Assembly (NCBI RefSeq): GCF_000182925.2
Contig: NC_026507.1
Span: 2,480,001 to 2,544,000 of the forward strand
Direction of reading: 5' to 3'
From: Neurospora crassa OR74A
Lineage: Eukaryota > Ascomycota > Sordariomycetes > Sordariales > Sordariaceae
Length of the DNA stretch: 64,000 nucleotides
The translations under genes and the position numbers were made by a program. Of this stretch, positions 50,501 through 62,297 are shown piece by piece. The notes beneath the pieces were generated by a model. That model was not told the origin of the DNA, searched no databases, and saw only the letters and a list, made by a program, of their open reading frames with translations. Each line of letters opens with the position of its first letter. The first letter of the stretch is position 1.

Positions 50501-52910
50501 AACAACCCAACTATACTTAACTATCTCGACCCGGACCGATAAGCCTTCTTACAAATAAATAAATCCCTTAAAAGGGGCTTTAGTATTATAATATTCTATC
50601 TTAAGGAAGATTACAATTAAGCCCCCGGATTAAACATTCTTTCCAATCAAATCCTACCTATTATATTTCTTAGCAAAATACTAATTTCAACCGAGACTAA
50701 ATATAGACCATCAAAATTAGAAGTTATATACCTAATTTAGGCCGTTAAATAGCTATATACTCAAATCTATTCTTATAATAAAATAATTATCGTTCTTACC
50801 GACTACTTAGTAATAAAGGGAATTGTCGAACAAACTAATCTACAAACATCTTCAACAAATAGAGCGAATCAACGCCTAATTAATATATTAATCTACCTAT
50901 TATAATACAATATTAAGGTCTACCACTTGCCTAAGAAACTTAATTTTTTACTAGACGTATTAAATCGCTTAAAAACGAAAAATAATAATAATAACCCTAA
51001 AGGAAAAGTAATTCTAAACGATATTTAGTACGTAAACAAAGAACGTTATAATACTGAAATCTTTTATACCTATACTAAGGCCCAAATAAATAAAATAACG
51101 CACAAACGCCTTATTAACGGCTATAAATCCGATACAAAATTCCCGACCGTTATTAACGATTTAAAAAACTATATTACCGAAAACAACAATTTTTTTCGCC
51201 AACCCGGGTATCCATTCTTTATAAATAAGTATAATTTAATTTATAACCAATAGAATAATAAATCTAAAAATCTATATATACTATTTAATTATATTAAGGA
51301 AATCCTCTAATTCGTATATAATAAAAAGTATTACTTTAATAAAAATCGTATAATATACAATCTAAAAGCTTTCTCTTTTCCCAATAAAACCCAACTAATT
51401 AAAGATTATATTTAGAAATACCCAGCCTATAACCTCAACCAAACTAATAGAAGCGCGCCAATTAGCAATTATCAATTAATTCAACCCGAAAACACCCTAC
51501 TAATACGAATAATCGCTATAGACTTTATTATTAACCTCCCAAAAATATTAATTATTAATACTCCCTAGTATTTAGAAGGATACAATACCTTTAATTATAT
51601 AGCGCTTATAACTAATAAATCTTCTAAACGATCCTTACTCATTCCCGGACACTCTATATATACTATAGAGGATTAAAGAAAAATCCTCATCCGTATACTA
51701 TTACTATATAATTAGGGAATACTAATTGCTATTATCTCTAACTGGGACTACAAATTTACATTAATTTTATAGAAAAGTATATAGAAAATTATAAATACTA
51801 AATTATTAATAACTATCATATATCACCCCCAGGGAAATAAGCTAGTAGAACGTAAGAACCAAATTATCGAAGTAATACTACAATTCTATATCTTTTATTA
51901 CCCAAACAAAATATAGTTTAATATAATTATCTACTTACAATAGAACCTTAATAGTATTTATATTAAAACTATTAAAGCCAACCCGTATAAATACCTTTTT
52001 AACTATAAATTAACAGCCCCTATCAATCTAATTATTAGCAATACTACTACTAAGGAAGCATAAGACTACAAAATTCTTAGCAACTATATTCAAGAAAATA
52101 CCCGCCTTACTATAAACTTTACCATCACCAACGCCAAACGTTACTATAATTCCAATTACCAACAATTCGAATTAGAAGCTAGCAATAAAGTATTTCTCAA
52201 ATTGCATAAAAAATACCACCTACTAGGTCGCCCGTTAAGAAAACTATTATAATAATATATAGGACTATTCAAAATTATTCGCAAAGTAGGAAAATTCGTA
52301 TACAAATTAAAACTCCCTAAAGAAATAAAGATTTATCCAATTATTTCTATTATATATTTAAAGCCTACCCCTAAAGGAGATGATCCTTTTAACCGGACCG
52401 CTCCACCGTCCGGCCCCATCGAAGACTCCTAAAACTCCGACAATAAAAACAGCGCCAACTATAAAATCAAAGTCCTATTGGATTATAAATTTATAAGCGA
52501 CGGAACGTATTAATATTATATTAAATAATTTAATTATAATTACTAATACAACCAATAGAAAATTAAGGAGGAGTTATATAATACGAAGGAGTTGATCGAA
52601 GAATATTAGGTACGGAAAGGAGGATGTAGTACGCAAGAAAAATATCGTACTAAACGTATTACTTAAAGCTAATTTAAAGTATCGTAAGGGCGCTTCTAAT
52701 AAGGATACTAATAATATTTTTATAAGCCAGAACTTAATACCGGACAGCTGTATCATTATATATAAATTAGATAAGGCCATAGGGTGCCTAGTTACGTGTA
52801 ACTAATCTACCCGGCCGGTCGTGTATGAAGGTTGCCGTACCCGGGTTATACCCGGCCGGCAAGCCGCAGTCCCAATTAAATGGGACTGCGATAAGATAAG
52901 GAAGCTTTAT
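44538..52910 (+). mobile_element. RIP-inactivated Gypsy-type retrotransposon body (family B)
   Basis: Plus-strand gag-pol relic in the usual Gypsy order. A protease-like segment lies around 48480-48900 (ARTTLESKDFKIYFNLSAEY). Reverse transcriptase is around 49730-50000 (SPKGRPVINLRALNNI-like). RNase H is around 50580-50990 (ILSKILISTETKYRPSKLEV-like, then LPKKLNFLLDVLNRLK). Integrase is around 51180-52300 with a chromatin-targeting-like tail near 52360-52430. Trp and Gln codons are replaced by TAG/TAA at most expected positions, and no frame is intact. It is clearly a different family from Gypsy-A. The short open stretches within it (46826-47149, 48296-48661 and others) are fragments or shadows, not genes. 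Confidence 0.75.
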
Positions 52911-53031
52911 AAGGCTTGCCCTCTAGGCCAGCCGTTGGCTTCTGGTTCTTCCTTCTACATCATCTTTCACAACGCTTTCAAATATCATTATACTGTTATT
53001 TGCAGAGCGCTCCAGTTACCCGTATCAACTA
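52911..53031 (+). mobile_element. 3' LTR (part) of Gypsy-B
   Basis: Direct repeat of 44417-44537, less RIP-altered (AAGGCTTGCCCTCTAGGCC...). Upstream sequence from about 52790 (TGTAACTAATC..., CCCGGCCGG repeats, a GCAGTCCCA/TGGGACTGC hairpin) may also belong to the LTR. Confidence 0.6.
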
Positions 53032-53039
53032 CTCTTGAC

Positions 53040-53150
53040 AAAGGTTTACCTTTGAGGTTGTATTATTATAATAGGTGGTCCGAGCTTTATAGAAATAATA
53101 TATTTAGAAAGAGCTTAAAAAGACTATCTTCCGAGTATATTATCTATAAC
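53040..53150 (+). repeat. RL..N.WSELY repeat, single copy (right side)
   Basis: Reads LPLRLYYYNRWSELYRNNIF and continues open to SLYRIHSA followed by a stop at 53231. The inverted equivalent on the minus strand at 15449-15237 ends SLYRIYCA at the same place, so the open frame and its stop are shared between the two blocks. Confidence 0.6.
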
Positions 53151-53349
53151 TCCACTATTTTTATTCAATTTATTATAAAAGGATATATAAAAAGTAAAAG
53201 CTCTAGTTTATATAGGATCCACAGCGCTTGACGGCCAAAATGCTCAAAATTGACACAGACCTCCTCTCACAAAGTTCGAGGAGACCCACATTTTATGTGG
53301 GGCGGGAGTACGGAGGCAGAGGGGGTCTATTCAGAGACTACATTTGAAA

Positions 53350-55153
53350 CAATGACAAGGAGAGCTCAAAATTACCTTTTTTATAATCTGGGTTGCTAGC
53401 AGGTGATTTATACGTGGAGACCTGAACCCCACACAGGCGGGTTGTATGTAATGGAGTTACAGTCGGTTTATCCGCCCCTAATGGTCATTTCAAAATCCTG
53501 CGCCCACGTTCGTAACTACCAGTGACGCGAAGGGACAAAATAATTGCACATATTGCACAAAACACACCTCTCACGCCCTACCCAATGCCTTGTGTCCGAC
53601 TATGCCTGTAGCTCTTCTAGGTTGATTACTATACTATGAATATATCACGCAGTACCTACTGAAGTAACATGGAAACTTACGGGCTAATAATTCTTTCAAA
53701 TAGACTGCACAATCTTGAACTATACATATCATTCATCCGTGGGGATTTATGGATCTTGTTTTAGCATCTTGTCTCTCTGCAACACGCCAGCCAATTGCCG
53801 GCAAGCCTGGCCATTGTGCACGAGCAAACGCCCAATGGAGAGTGCTGGCGGAGAGCTGGCGAGATCCAGGAAAAGTGGGGGCGAGGCACGGGTACGCAGG
53901 GGAAGGCCCGACGTTCGGGATTGTGAATGGCTTCGTGCAGGATAAGGGGTTCTTAAGCTACCTACTATCTAGGTAGGTAACTACTTACCAGAAGCCCCAA
54001 GATTCCAAGTTCTTATCATAGCTTCCCTATTAAGCGCACAGCGCGCCTTTCCAATTGCTCTGCCTGGATATGGCGGGGATTGGGGATAGGTAAGGTACCT
54101 TACCTAAGGTAGGTACTCCTCGGCCGACGTCGGGGTTGTTTCTGGAGAGGCACCCTGGTCCAGCTGCCATCAATCGGCATCGCAAGGGACCATTTAACAT
54201 TAGAGGGTCAGGGAGCGCTACCTATTTGTACGCTACTACTGCGTACGGCCTTCCAAGAACCACGGCCCGTAACAAGCACCGCTGAGACGGCTGCAAAGTG
54301 TCAAACTTCGGCTTCGTGGGACCCGGGACCGACCACAGAACAGAAGGGAAGGGCAGCTTACATGGGCGGCGTACTGCACTTTTACATGCAAGCTATGCGA
54401 ACCTGAAGATCTACGTATCATTCTGCTCTCTCAACCCCGATCTTAGAAGCTCGGCTGAGCGCCGCTACACATGGAAGTGGACATGCACACTAGGTAGGTA
54501 GGGCTGCGGGCCGTCTCGCGATTAAGAGCCCTACCGGGAGTCCAGGACAGCAGATCCTTGACAACACCACGATAAGCTCGGTGGGATTTTGCGCAGCCAC
54601 TGGAGTTACAAGTGAGACTGAATTCGTCCAGGACAAATTAACAAAGACTGCAGCCGGGCTAGACTACTAAGACTATGTCATTGCCTTGAACACTAAGACG
54701 AGTTGCATGATTCCTCCAATTACTCTTATTCCTTTCATTCGTCCTCTTGGGTTATTTATGGTCCCTAATAGTCATTTAAAGCCATACAGTTTCCTTAGTG
54801 TCTTGTCAAGTTGCCGATGACATTATGTTCTGGAGTCCACGTTTATTTGTCCTAGACGAGCTACATAGATACGCCCAGTTTCACCTCATCAGGACATCCT
54901 GCAAAAGCTTATTTAATGCGAGTGTGAACGCCAGTCGGCATCCGGAGCTTTCAACGGCGTCCCTGCATTGGACTTGGTGTCTACACAGATCACGCACAAG
55001 GACGACTCTTGCATCTACCTACCGTACATATTAGTCCTGGTAAGTTCGTTAGTAGCGTGGTACTCAAACGAGGGCATTAGATAGTGGGGAAGGTAGAGGA
55101 GGCTTTGAGTGATTCTAGTAGTTTTGAGCTTGTAAAAGAGGTTTTTGTTGTGT
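53350..55153. other. Intergenic region right of the hAT-like block
   Basis: Normal composition with scattered CCTA/TAGG short repeats (53964-53985, 54089-54115, 54492-54502). No convincing gene or RNA. Confidence 0.45.
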
Positions 55154-55161
55154 GCAGATGT

Positions 55162-55285
55162 TAGTCTCTGAACAGACCCCATCTGCCTCCGTTCCCCCGC
55201 CCCACATAAAATGTGGGTCTCCTCGAACTTTGTGAAACGGGTGGGGTGGGGTAGTTTTGGAGGTTAGTGGGTCTGACTGAGACTA
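55162..55285. mobile_element. 124-base hAT-like MITE with perfect 8-base target duplication
   Basis: Begins TAGTCTCTGAACAGACCC and ends GGGTCTGACTGAGACTA, flanked by GCAGATGT on both sides (55154-55161 and 55286-55293). Its left 70 bases match the right end of the 44-53 kb block (inverted) and the left end at 15128. Its right 50 bases match, inverted, the left end at 44074. It is therefore an internal-deletion derivative in which the inner repeat and all interior sequence were lost, joined at CTTTGTGA/AACGGG. Too short to code. Confidence 0.85.
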
Positions 55286-55293
55286 GCAGATGT

Positions 55294-55422
55294 TTAGATC
55301 TCTTCTGCTAGCTCTTTCTCTCCTTGAAAGTAGGTAGTTTTAGCCTATTAGATTGTGTGAATTGTAATGTTCTGCCTTGCAGCCATCCTTAAGTAATGTT
55401 CCCTCCCTTTGCAACCTCTCCC

Positions 55423-55470
<48 letters not shown>

Positions 55471-57510
55471 ATACTAGCACCCTACTTATTATATAGTCAG
55501 TTAAGTGTAAGAGTTACCAATTCATACTAGAACTGCTAACTGCTAGTTAGAATAATAAAGGTCAAACTTTTGCATTAACAAGGGTCAAATTTTAGAAGAA
55601 TGAACACTTATACCTTCATATTGGAGCTCAGCAACCTACTTTTTTAGCCCCTTAGTATCTTCTAGTATCTTGAATACCTACTACTAGTCTATACACTAGC
55701 CTCCTATTTTGCAAATACTCTACTAATTGCAATGAATTATATTGTAATAATAGGAAACGTTACTATATTGTCCCTTTATGAGAAGTTGTGGGATGCGTAG
55801 AAGACTACCTCATAATGAACCTCTCAAGGACTAATGTTAGGGAACGGTTTGTACTAATATGCGAATAAGAAAAACAACCTTGCATCGATCGTGTTCGAAT
55901 AGTACCTGCTTAGCCTTCACACGTGAGATGCCTTCAAGTTGTACGGTGATTAAACTACGTGGCTTGGCATTTCAGCACCTGCTCAGTTTGTTCCCACTGA
56001 CGCAATTGGTCGTCTTTTGACCTGCCATTCCCAGACAATGATCAAATCCAGCACCTTGAGGTTTTGAATAGGGATGGGAGATATTCTTCGTTGGGCGGAC
56101 GATGCAAAACCAAGGCCGCAATACGTCACCCGCCGGGCGGATACTAGTTGGTGGCACAAAGAACGGCCACCTTTGCGATTCAACGTGCACTTGATTTGCA
56201 GTAAGATTGCCCAATTTGGCAAACCTGGAGATCGTCTTGGACCTCGATCGAAACAGCAAGACCACGGGTTATGTGAAGCGCCTGGTTGCGGGTAGTTCAC
56301 GGCAGATTACCTACCCAGGTTACCTCTACCTGTTAGAGCTATGTACAGTAGGACAGTGCCTGTTGTGGCCAGGCTCACCTGGCACAAGATAGCTCGACGT
56401 GGTGTTCGCTCTTGATGATGTAATGGGTCAACCATGGGCTGCTCTGGCCGTCGTGTCTATGCAAGGTCTTGTGATATGACAACTAAAACCTGTAATTTGG
56501 AACCACCAGCTCCCGTCTCGTACTGAACGGGCTCGCTCGGTTTAGCCGGACGTCTCTTTCTGCTCAGCTACCAATGTCACCTATGTACATTACAGGGGCA
56601 CTAGGCTTATCTGAGTGCCAAGCCAAGATTGCGTTTCACAGAGTACTTCTAGGACTGACCTTCATTGCTTGAGGAATAATCCCAGACTGACTCCGGAGAG
56701 AAGAACGAGAACCACATCCACCAAAAAAAGGGTCAAACAATAGGTAAGCTTAAGCGCGACCTGTCTGGGAACTATGGTGTGCCATTGGGTGGGGTCACTT
56801 CATCTGAAGCTGCAACTGAACCTCCGTCGAGGCCCCGGTCCGTAATTTGCGGGGGGCGATCAACAGCTCCATCATATGCCCGGAATAGCGCACGCTACAG
56901 CAGCACAATTAGCCCAGACCCTGCCCAGCGTTCTTTGTTGCTGCCCTGCCCCCGGTGACGACGACATCATACCTGTCTCCCAGACGGCCCAAGGCACCAA
57001 ATCAACATTACCACTTTCCCTGCTCGCCTTCTTCCTCTAGTTCTAAACCGCCTCGCTACCTTTACCACGAGCACCTTCCACGCGCCCACATTTCCTACTA
57101 CCTCTAGTCTCGGATGCGCCGTCATTGTCTTCCCGTCCAGTCACAACCCCAGACCTAGGTAGCGGTAGCAATATCTTATTTTCAATTTCCAGTCTGGATC
57201 GCCCGACTCGGTTTGTCTACTGGTCTGGTTCCAGCCTCATCATCCAAGCATATCCAGGTTGCCATCCTCAACACCCGCGCGCGTCCATCCAGGCTCTCAT
57301 TTACGCTGCCCTTCTCCAAAACCTATTGCCTATCCGTCTTCTCGTCCTCTCGTACAGCCCAAGGTCTGCCGACTAGATATCCTAGTCGACCATTCCCGCT
57401 GCCGCTACCACGACCCAACCAGCCGCTCTACTTCCCCAACTTCCGAGCCTACTCTCTGTCCTTATCCCAGTACTGGGTGAGGTGTCCTGCGGCGCGCGCC
57501 GACACTCACC
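55294..57510. other. Intergenic region with a poly-T tract; Slm1 upstream region
   Basis: Contains a 41-base poly-T at 55426-55466 within an AT-rich 300-base stretch. From about 56950 the sequence is C/T-rich, as in a long fungal 5' leader or promoter of the Slm1 gene. No other gene recognised. Confidence 0.45.
55426..55466. repeat. Poly-T homopolymer (41 bases)
   Basis: Uninterrupted run of T preceded by a C run. Confidence 0.9.
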
Positions 57511-60288
57511 ATGATGACCGCTAGATCTCCAGTCGGGGCCCCCTCCCCCAACATGAACTTTGATCGCGGACACAGCTACTTTCCCGACCAGCAGCAAATT
57601 ATCCATGAACAGCAGCAGCAGCAGCAGCACCCACCACCACAACAACCACAGTACTATTCCGGTGGCCCTGATGCCGAGACCGCGTCAAACACCCTGGCCA
57701 ATACTCACCTGATGCAATCTCATCATGAACACATGGCCACTGCTCCTCACTTAGCCAGATTCAACGAGGAGTGGGATGCCGGTCGACGAGGAAGCTCGAT
57801 CGTCGACGGCACGCGACCTCACAGCACCATGTACCGAACGAACTCGTACGCCGGTTCTGTGAATGGCCTTAACGGGGATGGGGCCGCTTCCATGTCCCGC
57901 AGCAACACTCTCAAGAAAAAAGCGTCTCTTAGACGTAGTGGGAGCCTCAAACGGAGCGGCAGTCGTCGCAGCATGAAAGCGGGGAGTGTTCGGAGTTTGG
58001 CACTTCAACAGAACTCCGACCAAGAAGGAATGAACAGTGCCTTTTACTGCCCGGTTCCGACGGCAGGCAGTCCCACCGACGTCCTTGCCAACCGTTTTCA
58101 AGGTATGAGTTCATACCTGTCTGCTAACAGAGTCCGCGCCTAACCTTCATGTTTTTGTTTCTTAGCATGGCGAAAGATTCTCAAAGACCTTATTGTCTTT
58201 TTCAAGGAGATCCAGACACACTATGAGCACCGTTCCAAATCGCTCATTAGATTGGGGAATGTACTGAATAATACGTCGACTCCCCCAGGATTTCTTTCAG
58301 ATGGTGGGCTAGACGATGCCCTCCAGGTTCTGCGAAATTACAACAAGCAAGCCATTGCCGAGTCCAATAAAGCACGCGAGATTGAAGAGGATGTTATCCT
58401 AGCACTCACGGGTTTACGGAGTGACCTACATCAGAAGATCAAGGAAATCAAAAATCTCTCTGGCGATTTCAAGAACTCCGTTGACAAGGAAATGGAGGCC
58501 ACTCGAAGAGCTGTGAATAGTCTTCAGGAAGTTCTTGGCAAGACCGAACTCGACCCAGCTCTGACAACAGGCAAAGAAGATCCATATCTGTTACGACTAG
58601 CGGTGGATCGCCAGCTGGAAAGGCAAATTGACGAGGAAAACTATCTGCATCAGGTACGCACTTTTCACCATGTGCCTCGTTGGGGGAGTCCTGTTCACAG
58701 CTAACTGCCGTACCCAAAGGCTTACCTGAACCTTGAGAATTCGGGACGGGAGCTCGAGTCCATTGTCGTTGGCGAGATACAAAAATCTTACAACGCTTAT
58801 GCTGGTATTCTCAAGAGAGAGTCGGATGTTGCTTACAGTGCTATTGAAGAGCTTCGAATTGGCCCAGTTTCCATGCCCAAAGATACCGAATGGAACTCCT
58901 TCATTCGAAAAGATGATCAGTTCGTGGATCCGGACGTGCCCATGCGATCGGCTGAGTTCATTCACTATCCGGGCCGTGACCATCACGCTTGTCAGGAAAT
59001 CCGAGCGGGTCTTTTGGAGCGCAAAAGCAAATATTTGAAAAGCTATTCGGCAGGATGGTAAGTATCCGAGCCACTAAAAGAAGCTTCTTCCCGACAGTGC
59101 AAATTCTGTTCTCTTACTAACAATAGCAGGTACGTACTATCGCCTACCCACCTACACGAGTTCAAGTCTGCCGATAAGGGACAAGGGCCGGTCATGTCGC
59201 TCTACCTTCCGGAGCAAAAGCTTGGGTCTCATTCTACCGAGGGCAGTTCGTCCAACAAGTTCATCCTTAAAGGACGCCAAACCGGAACAATGCACCGTGG
59301 CCATACGTGGGTATTCCGCGCCGAAAGCCATGATACGATGATGGCATGGTATGAGGACATCAAAATGCTCACTGAGCGGACCCCGGAAGAACGCACCAAT
59401 TTCCTTCGCGGCCATGGAAGAAGCTACAGCAGGTCCTCTCAGCGGTCTTCCATTAGTAGCGATGGAGTCAATGACGACGAGGAGCCTCCCTTTTCTGCAA
59501 ACGTGGCATATGTCAACCAGCCGCTGAGGCAAGACGCTCTGCCGCGACGTCCTTCAGGTGGGCGATTCCCATCTGATCTCCAGGTAAATGCACAAAAACG
59601 CTTACAGGTTCCCGTTTCCCCGCTTAGTGTGAGTTCCGGAAACGACGAGAACGGCATTGTCGATGCCACCGCGGCTACCACCACATTGCCAGACAGCGCC
59701 ACAGAGAAACACGATAGAACACGGAAACCAACTCCACCGGATTGCGAGGGGCCCACTCTTACAGTACATCAGGGCGATTACACTTATGCCAACCCAAACC
59801 GGAATCAAGTTCATGGCGTGCACAACGAAATTGACGGCCAACCCCTGTCGATGCATCATACTGTTGGAAACCAAGGCGATGGTGTCATTCTCCGGGAATA
59901 TGGCGAACAGACTGATGGTTGTCAAATCAGTCCCGATATGACATTACTTGCTAGACAGGACCACGATGCGGACGAGCAAAACGTTCGTCACGGCCAGCGA
60001 GGGGTAGCTTCTGATATCAGAGATATCCCAGCCTCCATGGGTGCCCTACAAGCAGTGTCCCCATTGGGGGATAAGAGAGGCATGCACAACGATATCGCAT
60101 CTGCGAGTGCTCAACATCCCAGCCATACAATGCCAAGAACAGTTATGGTCGGGCAGATGGACAGTAACAGTGGTGGTGACGTTTTCCAGGATCGAACACG
60201 CCCAACTATCGGAGGAATGCGCAATGACAGCGTTCCAACCATATCCCACCTTCATATTCCTGGTGAATATCCGAAGAGCTCTTCGTAG
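57511..60288 (+). CDS. SLM1: Slm1-like F-BAR and PH domain protein (TORC2 pathway)
   Basis: Plasma-membrane/eisosome adaptor that binds PI(4,5)P2 and, in yeast, recruits Ypk1 to TORC2. Four exons: 57511-58102, 58166-58653, 58720-59057, 59130-60288; 858 residues. The N-terminus is disordered with a Gln run (HEQQQQQQHPPPQQ) and a basic Ser/Arg patch (KKKASLRRSGSLKRSGSRRS). An F-BAR-like coiled-coil region spans about 195-450 (DVLANRF/AWRKILKDLIVFF, REIEEDVILALTGLRSDL, YLLRLAVDRQLERQIDEEN). The PH domain is about 455-550 (LLERKSKYLKSYSAGW/YVLSPTHLHE, KFILKGRQTG, HTWVFRAESHDTMMAWYEDI). A long Ser/Asp-rich tail follows. Introns 1-3 fall between conserved blocks. ATG-ATG at 57511/57514: either could be used. 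Confidence 0.92.
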
Positions 60289-61658
60289 TCTCAGCTTGCC
60301 TATACGTCTTCCGTTGATCCCAGCTGTTTATCAATCGACCTATCAAGCATGCTTGGGCGGCTTCTAGGACACATTATATTCAACGTTGACATAAAGCAAT
60401 TGTGGTTGGTAGTCGTCAGTGGCTTCATCTTCGCTTTTCCTTTACTTTCGTTCTGTTTGCGCATAGGAACACTGTGATTCCACGGCTTTCTTATGTATAG
60501 GATACTCTCCTAATTGTTGTCAAGGTGGTTGTGGGGGTGATAGTGGCGGTATGGACGGCAAGGAGGACAAGTGGGGGATCCGGGGGTGATATGATCTTCG
60601 AGTCTCGAAGAATACATGTTTTGGCCGTTTTATGGGGATGCTCTTCTAATCTTCCGTCTATGGGTAGCTTGGAGCCTAGTGTCAAAGTGTGCATTTGGAT
60701 CTTTCGATGCCGCTAATAATCACCGGCTCTCCCTTTAAACATGCTGGCAGTTTCTCTTTGTGTTGCTCCAAATGTGGTTTTCAGGTTCTTGTTATAAGAA
60801 CTCAAGGTTACTATGTACCTAGGCAGGCGTGTGTGTACGACGACGTGATTCGATAATACATATCTATGCTTGCTTGTTTGTTAGACCGAGATTGCGACCT
60901 CCTCGGACAAGAAAGAAGACAAGGGATTTTGGAACACCCATTGTTCCCAAACAAAGTTAAGATCGAGAACGATAGGCGATCGCCTCACAGCGAGCAATAG
61001 CCAACTGGATGCTATTTTCGCTAGTAGTCCCGCCCAATTATTCTGAAAGCGAGGGAGGGGAAAAAAAAAAAAAAAACCAGAGTCCTCTACAAGTACCACG
61101 CTAACGAGCGAATCAGGGGTGAACTGTATAACACATAGAACGGGCGATCCACTTCTGGACAACACAGTGCGTTCTAAACAGTTTGTATGGTCCGAACAGG
61201 CCGAAGAAGCAATCGATGGTCGATGAAGCAAGGTCGGTGACACCTCGTGGAACACGTCGTCGCCAGGTTATCGGAAATGACTGTGATAGTTGGTGGTTGA
61301 GAGTCAACTTTGAAAGCTCGTCAGAATGATGCGTTCTGGTTCGAAGCAACTTGAGGGCATCTTTTCCACCTTGGGCCACGACTTTTTTGAGAGATGCAAG
61401 TCGTCTGCCCAGCTAATCTACCTCGAAAAGACATGGCCGCGGTGTACATGTTGTGAGATGCCTTATTTGATGTACACGGGTGGTTAGCTTCAAATAGTAG
61501 ACAACGCCTAGAAGTGGTAGCGAGTGTGAACATAGGCGGCCAGAAAGGAATCGCCTGGCTCGCACCCTCGCATCGATACATGAAAGCGTCAGGGACAGGG
61601 GTACCGAATGAGGAAGTACCTGGAGTATAGAATAATGCGTAAGATACTTACTAGTGCA
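60289..61658. other. Slm1 3' region and intergenic sequence
   Basis: No gene supported. Contains a short A-run at 61060-61076. Confidence 0.45.
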
Positions 61659-61911
61659 CAGTAGAATATCCTGAAGCTGCATGTGATTCAGACCAGGGCA
61701 TTCTACATACCAGATGGCGATACTCTACCAAAAACTTACTGCTTAGGACCGAGCCCGTCAGTGCATACATATCAAGGAAATCGTCCGAGATCAGGATGCA
61801 GTATATAGTTATATGGTTCAGCTGAAGTAAATTCAGCCAGCTAAATCCTATGCACTAACCGGTGTGTTTATACTGCTGGTTCACGGGGGATGCAGTTGCA
61901 GGGGTTTCCAA
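61659..61911. mobile_element. Diverged relative of the TA-flanked MITE
   Basis: Aligns with 19570-19889 along its length: left end CAGTAGAATATCCTGAAGCT against CAGTCGAACCCCCTGAAAC, a shared ATTCAGACC block, a shared TCCGAGAT block, CAGTATATAGTTATA-like text, and right end GATGCAGTTGCAGGGGTTTC against AATGCAGTTTTAGGGGGTTC. It is shorter (about 253 bases) and its terminal repeats are eroded, so it is an old immobile copy about 390 bases upstream of the P58IPK-like gene. The ends are approximate. Confidence 0.6.
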
Positions 61912-62297
61912 TATACGCAGTTGACACTCGAATAAGGTGACAGGAGTCTCGTCTACCATTCAGTGCCACGTGCATGCCCTTAGCGTGGTAGCAAGGTACG
62001 TACACCCACTACATATACCGGGCGCTAGCCGTGCCGCTAACGCTGTCATCCGTCAAAGGACAACTTGGCTCCATCAACCTCCATTCTCCAGTTTGTGGAA
62101 GCTCATATCACCTTTCATTCACTCTTCACCCTATCAATCTCTTAGGTCTTTGGAACTTTGGTTTCTCCTGATCACAAACCTAATCGTGGCCATTTCTGTC
62201 ATTTAGTCTTTGCAATCCTAATAACGATTCGATAAACAAGCCACCTGCGTCTCGAGTTGAGTGGACGACTGGCTTTCGGCCTTCCCCATCATCTAAG
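61912..62297. other. Promoter region of the P58IPK-like gene
   Basis: Between the MITE relic and the start codon; C/T-rich toward the 3' side. No other feature. Confidence 0.45.

Larger units (their letters stand above)
44074..53340. mobile_element. 9.27-kb block bounded by hAT-like terminal inverted repeats
   Basis: Left end TAGTCTCAGTCAGACCC and right end, read inverted, TAGTCTCTGAATAGACCC: the same two ends as the 124-base element at 55162-55285. A second inverted pair lies inside (44134-44180 and 53214-53262: AGGTCTG, then CAATTTTGAGCATTT...GCCGTCA). The flanks are CGTTTGAAA (44065-44073) and CATTTGAAA (53341-53349), which differ by one transition and fit a target duplication. TAG-type ends and 8-base duplications are features of the hAT superfamily. 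No hAT transposase was recognised inside; the interior is a RIPed Gypsy relic plus copies of the RL..N.WSELY repeat. Confidence 0.65.

Noticed and set aside
53715-54501. Short frames in the 53.7-54.5 kb region
   Set aside because: No domain, no codon-use signal, overlapping frames on both strands; treated as intergenic.
57382-57645. Minus-strand hydrophobic frame over the Slm1 start
   Set aside because: Antisense of the Gln/Pro-rich Slm1 N-terminus and its leader.
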